From assembly GCA_958510875.1 (NCBI GenBank), contig OY294068.1, forward strand, positions 26,826,297 through 26,890,296: a stretch of DNA of 64,000 bases, given 5' to 3'. The notes under the pieces were generated by a model. The model was not told the DNA's origin. It searched no databases and was given only the letters and a program-made list of their open reading frames with translations. This DNA comes from Endomychus coccineus. Lineage: Eukaryota; Arthropoda; Insecta; Coleoptera; Endomychidae. This document shows positions 58,159-64,000 of the stretch, one piece after another. Within the stretch, counting starts at the first letter, position 1. Every line of letters starts with the position of its first letter. A program made the position numbers and the translations under genes.

Positions 58159-58179
58159 TAATAGTCTAGGAGATAGATA

Positions 58180-59182
58180 CCGGGATATCAAAAATTATCT
58201 TGGTCAATGGTGGTTGTGGAATCTAAAACGTGTGTCTTACTTTACGCTTGAAATAATTATGTCACTGTCACACTGACATCATCAATAACCTACAAATTTC
58301 ATACCTATTTATTTCAGTTGTAAAACAATAATGAACTACAAATTAAAAATTATCTTGGTCAAGGGTGGTTGTGGAATGTAAAACGAAATGTTAACTTTGA
58401 ACCTTTTACAAGGTCGCAATAGCCACAAACGGGGTCGAAAACTGTTTTAAATTGGTTAATTTTCGATAAATCGAATGACGTTCTCGTGAGAAGCGCGTAG
58501 CTCGCGAGTTAGAAAAGTGCAAATCTTTGGAACATAGAACGTCTTTACGAGGACTTTTCGCATACGGTTTTCGCTCCATGTCGTTAGTTTATGAACGGGG
58601 CCAACTAAATAGCATAGTCTCGGGTCCCAAAATGTCGATTAAATAGGGAAATTTAGTTAAAATAGAAACAGGTACTCTCAGGTCCCAGCTCCGCGCGTCT
58701 AACGTGCGACGTACCGAAGGGAATTTTCTAGCTACTAAAATATATCCAAAAGCGGTTAAAAGCTAGCGGCCTATAGTCGAAAACACTTTATTACTACTGG
58801 CGCCAGCCGCACGTGGCATAAAACGGCCCCGAATTAACAAGATCGAGGTAAAAAGTATAAGCTCTAACTGACGCGTAGCGAGCTCCTCGAGGCATATGTC
58901 AAAATGATTACGTTCGTAGCTAATTACATAGGACGTCTGGCGTTGATGCAATTGTGTTTTTATACAATTCGAACCTTCTAATTTCGATAGGCCACGCGAT
59001 AATCCCGGAGTCTAAAGCGCTAGAGACTTCTGAGTGTTATAACATTCGTATAAAATTGCGAAATTCCTCACTTTTAGAAACTTCAAATTAATTAATTTGA
59101 CACAAGTTTTGATAACGTGAAGTAAGAAACATGTTTTAGATTCCACAACCACCCTTGATCAAGATAATTTTTGATATCCCGG
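58180..59182. mobile_element. TA-flanked inverted-repeat element nested in the foldback
   Basis: The element is 1003 bp. Left end CCGGGATATCAAAAATTATC and inverted right end are identical over the first 24 bases, and similarity continues through TGGTTGTGGAATCTAAAAC to roughly 70 bp. TA lies outside both ends (58178-58179 and 59183-59184). It has no ORF. It carries the 667-bp core shared with 12708-13374. A partial second copy of the terminal sequence lies inside at about 58341-58380, so the core itself was probably captured with a neighbouring terminus. Confidence 0.9.
58383..59057 (+). repeat. 667-bp repeat core, copy 2
   Basis: See 12708-13374. Same orientation, about 675 bp here, with small indels. 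Confidence 0.9.
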
Positions 59183-60082
59183 TACATATTTTGGGCCTGA
59201 GATATAACATGTTGGCATATGTGTTATGTTTTAGCAATTATTAATTTTAGTATTTCATCCTATGTGAGTTGGACCTCCCACCCCGCCCCATTTTGAGTTA
59301 GTCGCCCCAGAAAATATTCAGTTTTGGAACGGGTTATAACACTTTGGTGTTTGGTGCTAGTCGAAGCCCTTGGCGATCAATATTCAATAAATGCCAACAT
59401 GTTTTCTCTATACAGTTGACAGCATTGGCAGCTTCAGTTATGACCAACATTGGAACGTGGTATAACGCTTTCTGACCAGGCGAAAAATTTTTGTTATCAA
59501 TGCCCATTACTCGAAAACCATACGCCAACATTTTCTATGCGTCCATTTTCAAGAATTTTGTTTGCGGTTTGGGGGGATTAAACATGAAAGGAAATGTTGG
59601 CACTCACACAAGCTTTTCTTTTACATAAAAAGTACAAGTTGATGGAGGTGCCAACATTTTTTTTTCCAATTTCAGACGATTTGGCCAATTTTTGGCCAAA
59701 ATATGGCCCAAGTTCTTGAAAATGGACGCATACAAAATGTTGGCGTATGGTTTTCGAGTAATGAGCATTGATAACAAAAATGTTCCACCTGGTCAGAAAG
59801 TGTTATACCACGTTCCAATTTTGATCATAACTAAAGATGCCTCTGTTGACAACTGCACGGAGACAAAATTTTTGAATTCATTGAATATTGATCGTCAAGG
59901 GACCCTCTTCGACTAGCACCAAACACCAAAGTGTTATAACCCGTTCCAAAATTGAATATTATCTGGGGCGGCTAACTCAAAATGGGCGGGGTGGGAGATC
60001 CAACTCACAGAGCATACAAACATAACACATATGCCATGTTATATCGCAGGCCCAAAATATGTATCTATCTCCTAGACTATAA

Positions 60083-60671
60083 GAGATTGGTCTTTTTCGA
60101 GGAACTACAGCGATTTTTTTTTATTTGTTTGTCATCAGTATTCGTTTTTGTCGTGCGAGGAATATATCTTGATAATGCAACATTAGTTTGGTAGAAACGT
60201 TTATACAGATTTAAAAAAACATATCTGTTCTCACGCTCCGCTTCAATGAAATTTATTGTTGAAGATACCGTTTATTGAAACACTATAGTATAGATGATAG
60301 TGGCTCCGACAGCACACTACCTAAATGTAGGTAGAATTACAATCACAAATAGAACTGGTTCTGTTCTTTTGAATTTTAGTTCTACAATACTCGTATGAAC
60401 TGCCAAGTCAATTGAATTAAATGCACTAGTTTATCTGGAAACTTGGGTCACTAACTGTTGAAATGACATTCCTGGTTTGAAGAAAATGGGGCAACATTTA
60501 TTTAGTGCAATTTTTCAAGTGTACTAAATTACTAATTATGACTTATGTTTTATCTTGAACAGAGTATAGTAATAAATTTGTTGCAAGGCATCTCGCAATA
60601 ACATAGATTCCAAATTTGTCACTGTTGAAGTAATATTTTCTGTACTACAAAAAAAAAATACGGTTGCTTGC
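60083..60671. other. No gene recognised
   Basis: Short frames only. Confidence 0.5.
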
Positions 60672-61102
60672 TTAAGGAGGTTCGGTAGTTTTAGCGTGGG
60701 GAAATATAAGATATGTAAAAATAATAATCGTATAGTTATCGTCGACTCTTTTCGTGTTATTAAAAGTTAATTACAAATAATAATTGTCTGCCTAAACCAT
60801 ATTTTCAGCTATTTTTTGATCGAAATAATTAGGGGGACTCGCTCAAACTTGCACAGAATATTATTGTAATAATGTTATTCCATTAAAAAAAGCATTTCTA
60901 TTTAGCCGTTTTTATCTCTAAGAAAGATTTAACCACGTCCCCATAAGCTTTTATGTTAAAATGTTTGACTCGATATATTCAAAAAACGGTGTAGTGAAAC
61001 CCTCCAAAAAATTAGACGTATTCTTGTATTGTTATTCTCAACGGTCTGTAAAAATTTCAACAAATTTTATCATAAAAAACAATCTCTACCGAACCTCCTT
61101 AA
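60672..61102. mobile_element. piggyBac-like MITE with TTAA target sites
   Basis: Element 60676-61098 (423 bp): ends GGAGGTTCGGTAG and inverted CTACCGAACCTCC, a perfect 13-bp inverted repeat. TTAA lies directly outside both (60672-60675 and 61099-61102). TTAA is the specific target of piggyBac transposases. No ORF is present, so the copy is non-autonomous. Confidence 0.85.
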
Positions 61103-61191
61103 AATTATGATTACCAGAGTTCGTGTTACAAAAAATGCAATTTTCTTTCAATGTTAATGACATTTTAAGAAAAGCTCTTTTTTGTACACGT

Positions 61192-61437
61192 CTATAACCA
61201 AATATGTGCCAAATAAACTGTTATTTTGATTGTGCAATTTCTACTTCTCAATTTCCGCTCCTCATCCAGATGTTCCTGTCTCATGTATTTTAGCCAATCA
61301 ATCTGTACCACATAATTCGCATTGGCCTGGACAAGAGGCGATGATAAATTGAAACTCGAAAGTACCGTTTTGCACGATTCATCTTTCCCCTTCATACCAA
61401 GTTCAATCTGCGATTCGTCTATTTCACTCGAGTTCAT
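61192..61437 (-). CDS. Unidentified small ORF (81 codons)
   Basis: Not recognised. The frame starts ATG at 61437 and reads MNSSEIDESQIELGMKGKDE ..., is acidic in its first third, and continues NANYVVQIDWLKYMRQEH before a basic stretch. Composition is more protein-like than that of neighbouring chance frames (balanced residues, few F/I/K runs). A possible acceptor (TTGTTCAG|ATG) precedes the ATG, so it may be an internal or first coding exon rather than a complete gene. It faces away from the plus-strand frame starting at 61517, 79 bp off, as in a divergent pair. It could still be chance. Confidence 0.3.
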   Translation of the reverse strand: MNSSEIDESQIELGMKGKDESCKTVLSSFNLSSPLVQANANYVVQIDWLKYMRQEHLDEERKLRSRNCTIKITVYLAHIWL

Positions 61438-61516
61438 CTGAACAACTTGAATTGTTATCTCTAAATAACGTTACCCGTGTTGGTTTACTCACCTAACTTG
61501 AAATCCACTGATGATA

Positions 61517-61690
61517 ATGGCGTTCAGTCTAAAGAAAAAGTGGCAGTTGAAGCGTGAGTTAAGTTTCTTTGTTTATCATAAATATGAATATAAATAACCT
61601 ATTCACTATTTTCAGAAGCTCGACAAATGCCCAGAAATCGATTTAGCGAACTTTATAGAGGGAAGAACGGCAGTGCTTATTCGTGAAATA
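61517..61690 (+). CDS. Unidentified short two-exon frame
   Basis: ATG at 61517 opens MAFSLKKKWQLK and reaches the donor GC|GTGAGTTA at 61553/61554. A 62-base AT-rich candidate intron ends TATTTTCAG at 61615. Splicing gives QARQMPRNRFSELYRGKNGS AYS and a stop, a basic peptide of about 35 residues. The second segment is also open in another phase for 43 codons (LDKCPEIDLANFIEGRTAVL IREIS), so the reading is uncertain. Short introns of this size are common in insects. No function is proposed. Confidence 0.25.
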
Positions 61691-61769
61691 TCTCTTCGCC
61701 TATGCTTCTTAAAATGTAAATGTGATAAGTTTCAGTATAATCTCTGATGTATTCGTAGATGTAGCTGAA

Positions 61770-63130
61770 AATACTTGGATAAGATATTCTTCTTACTGAT
61801 AACAATATCCATCAATCGATCACTGATCGAATCCGAAAACGAACCATTCCCTTCAACAGTACTTTCCGTCAGAAATACATTAAAAAGGGATTTCGGTAGT
61901 TTAAAAATAAAACAGCGTTCTAGACTCAGCTCGTGACTTCACGTCTTGTGCTAATCACTCATCAACTATTAACCAACTGAATGTCTGAATGCTTTTGTTT
62001 TCCCGCTTTCTGATGATTATTTTGCGATTGGCTTGAGTAGAGAATTCAATGAAACAAATGTCTTCAAAAATGTTAGTCCCCTTTTCCTCTTTCAGACTAT
62101 AACAACAAATATTATGCGTTTTAGTAGTGACATCTAGCGGATGATATCAAAACTGAGTCAGTAGGTGTAGAGAAATCTGATAATTTGAAACATGTCTTTT
62201 AATTATAAGGCTATCTAGTCCAGACATTTAAGGAATTTGTTTGTCCGAATTTCGGTCTATCCCTATGTATTTTGACGTGTTGAACACGATGGTAGATTAA
62301 CCCTGTCCTCCAAAAAATTACCATCTTTTGCGTTTTGAGAGAAAGGTATGGGTTGTATAAAAAAATGTTGAGAACAAAAGCTGTTGGATAACCGATTTTC
62401 GGTTCTGGTTCGAAGTCGATTCGAGCTTGTGAGTCCATGATAAGGCCCATTTAGTGTGTTTTTTAGCACTTTGAAAAATTGAGTATATGTCAGACAGTTT
62501 TTGTTTTTTTCATATTCGGTTTCGGTGAAAAGAATTATTATTTCTCTTTTTTTCGGTTGTTGGTATTTCAACCTACCTCATTTTTGGCGCCAAAGTCGGC
62601 CATTTTGAAAAATCCGTATTTCACGAATTCCAGACGAAATAATTATATTATCGATCTAAAACCGAATTCATTCGGAAGATTTCATTATTCTGCACCTAAT
62701 ATTCAAAATTTAAGCGTTCAAGTCCAAAGACATAAGTTTGGCGCCATTTAGAATATTTTGGACCACCGAAAAATTCAAATATTTTGAGGTTAGAAATTTT
62801 TCACGGAATCCAAATTCTAGGTTGTATTAGAGGTTTTCATAACGAGTATTTTAAGTCCAAGCAGAACGATTTGGGTTGAGTAGAAATGAAGCTATTCTAA
62901 TAAATATGTTTGGGCCTCTAGAGGGCCCAATTTTAGGCCTATCGGCAAAAACCTAGGATAAAATTACAGAGAAATACATCGGCTATTTAAGTTTTAAACA
63001 ACGTACGGCGATTCATTCACAATTCGAACGAATTTCATCATAAAAAACTAGCGCGGAATTTCATTTAGCAGCAATAAGCTAGCGTCGGTACAATAGATTC
63101 CGCGCGCGAAATTATAGTTTTTAAATGTTT
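61770..63130. other. No gene recognised
   Basis: Open frames at 62211-62751 overlap on both strands without motifs. A short palindrome GGGCCTCTAGAGGGCCC lies at 62912-62928. Confidence 0.45.
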
Positions 63131-63142
63131 TTTCTCCAAATG

Positions 63143-63164
63143 ACATTAAAAGCGGCCTTTTAAT
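63143..63164. repeat. Small hairpin
   Basis: CATTAAAAG and its inverse CTTTTAATG are separated by four bases. It lies 3' of the recombinase fragment. Confidence 0.8.
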
Positions 63165-63193
63165 GACACTTGGCAGACTTAGAAGTTGTACTT

Positions 63194-63400
63194 TTAATGC
63201 CTAGGCAGAAAAAGTCCACTTTTACTGCCTATATTTTTCTTCTGTCTATATTCCATGAATCTGCTGTATGTGAGTTCATATACAGTTCTTGATTTTTCCG
63301 GTAAAAGGTTAAATTCCACATCTCGCGCCTGGTCTCTTATCTCAGGTGGTGTTAATTGCATCAATTCATCCTCACTTTGCAGTAAATCCATTTCTAACAT
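63194..63400 (-). pseudogene. Tyrosine recombinase N-terminal fragment, second copy
   Basis: Minus strand: MLEMDLLQSEDELMQLTPPE, then NLLPEKSRTVYELTYSRFME YRQ. This matches SELSLTPPESLENA...NLLPEKSKKKYEIAYHLFMN W in exon 1 of the recombinase at 16967-15658, with the same LTPPE and LLPEKS blocks and spacing. It opens with two possible ATG codons. It breaks off after about 68 residues, where the sequence becomes hairpin repeat, so the catalytic domain is absent. It shows that the family is present in more than one copy. Confidence 0.8.
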
Positions 63401-63621
63401 GACAACTTTTCAAAATTGACAATGACAAAGTAAACAGTAAACAAACATATTCAACAAACGTCATCAGCGGTAAACATAGTAACGCAGGGCCCAGTTACCT
63501 TTAATAAAATAATTTAGTTATTTGGATATTGATAATGAAACGCAATTTAAATATGAAAAAGTCGATTTTGCGTGGAATTGGAACAAATTTGAAAAAAAAA
63601 TTATATGTTTCACACGGCAGA

Positions 63622-63701
63622 AAAGCAGATTTAATGCCTTGGCTGGTTTCATAGCCGAGCGTAGCGAGCACCAGCCGCGGCATTAAATCTTGTGCTTTTA
63701 T
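63622..63701. repeat. Hairpin upstream of the recombinase fragment
   Basis: AAGCAGATTTAATGCC..GGCTGGT pairs with ACCAGCC..GGCATTAAATC..GTGCTT around GCCGAGCGTAGCGAGC. The arms are about 30 bp with small bulges. The motif TTTTA(A)TGCCTAG occurs near it (63690-63704) and again at 63190-63204, bracketing the fragment as direct repeats. Confidence 0.85.
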
Positions 63702-63920
63702 GCCTAGTAAAACAAATAACTATTAAAATGCATCTGAATGCTTATAATCGTTTTGTGTGAATTTGTTAGTGTATGTAGACGTTTGAACGTGTATATGTGA
63801 CCGTTTTTTCATATTTATGAAATAATTGCCAAACACGGTAGGTGTCTTGGTTTAGAAGGTTATGATCAACACATACTACCTGTTATTATATTCCAACATT
63901 ATCTATATATTATATGTTTG
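63702..63920. other. No gene recognised
   Basis: AT-rich sequence without features. Confidence 0.5.
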
Positions 63921-63962
63921 TAAATATAAACCTCTGAAAGGATAATAGATCATTGATGAACA
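63921..63962 (-). repeat. Interspersed repeat segment shared with 28199-28237
   Basis: Inverted copy with one or two mismatches. The window ends 38 bases later, so the extent of this copy is unknown. Confidence 0.8.
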
Positions 63963-64000
63963 CAATGAGATTCGATGCTTCGCTTAGATCACGCACATTC

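Larger units (their letters stand above)
58159..60082. mobile_element. Foldback element with nested insertion
   Basis: Outer ends TAGTCTAGGAGATAGATA (58162-58179) and its inverse TATCTATCTCCTAGACTA (60062-60079) are flanked by TAA on both sides (58159-58161 and 60080-60082). Removing the nested element (58180-59182 plus one TA) makes the left arm continue into CATATTTTGGGCCTGAGATA, which pairs with TATCGCAGGCCCAAAATATG on the right. Arms of roughly 380 bp then pair across 59185-60060 with about 15% mismatches and a loop near 59590-59690. No transposase was seen. A 3-bp TAA duplication would suit a Harbinger-like origin, but this is inference. Confidence 0.8.

Overview
This window looks like gene-poor, repeat-dense nuclear DNA of an insect. 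It is AT-rich and has almost no long open frames. Recognisable coding sequence is nearly all decayed transposons of kinds common in insects: LINE reverse transcriptases, Penelope-like elements, mariner and Tc1 copies, a hAT element, a pogo/jerky-like DDE fragment and a tyrosine-recombinase (Crypton-like) element. The LINE tails and mariner/Tc1 mix would suit a beetle or another holometabolous insect, but nothing here fixes the order. No intact protein-coding host gene, rRNA or functional tRNA was recognised.

Layout. 1-5970: a LINE 3' end with a hairpin and (TAA)n tail, then a complete hAT insertion (4033-5962) with a perfect 8-bp target duplication. 6730-9490: a LINE tail, a 583-bp MITE and a Penelope-like element (minus). 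11155-14040: a minus-strand jockey-like LINE split by a 1.26-kb non-coding insertion that carries a 34-bp perfect palindrome. 15400-17395: a tyrosine-recombinase gene (minus) with one spliceosomal intron, flanked by inverted ends and a long hairpin; a second fragment of the same family lies at 63194-63400. 18250-26910: LINE pieces, a mariner fragment and a tiny insert between 53-bp direct repeats. 28250-37110: a tRNA-like sequence, a pogo-like transposase remnant and many nested LINE tails, including a 0.48-kb tandem duplication.

37768-41510: a local tandem-repeat block, with three ~350-bp units followed by two nearly identical 1321-bp copies. 42296-45434: a LINE RNase H tail and a full-length decayed mariner with TA target duplication. 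49385-53650: Penelope-like copies, two of them tail to tail. 54717-54915: a previously hidden THAP-domain pseudogene. 56150-57409: a full-length but broken Tc1-like transposon. 58159-60082: a foldback element into which a TA-flanked inverted-repeat element has inserted. 60676-61098: a MITE with TTAA target sites. 61192-61760: two small divergent reading frames that may be the only host-like coding sequence.

The elements do not form a pathway. They record successive insertions, nesting and local duplication, and frames are broken in almost every copy. The most biologically interesting item is the intron-bearing tyrosine recombinase with its flanking hairpins. All calls rest on reading the sequence and family knowledge; no database search was run.
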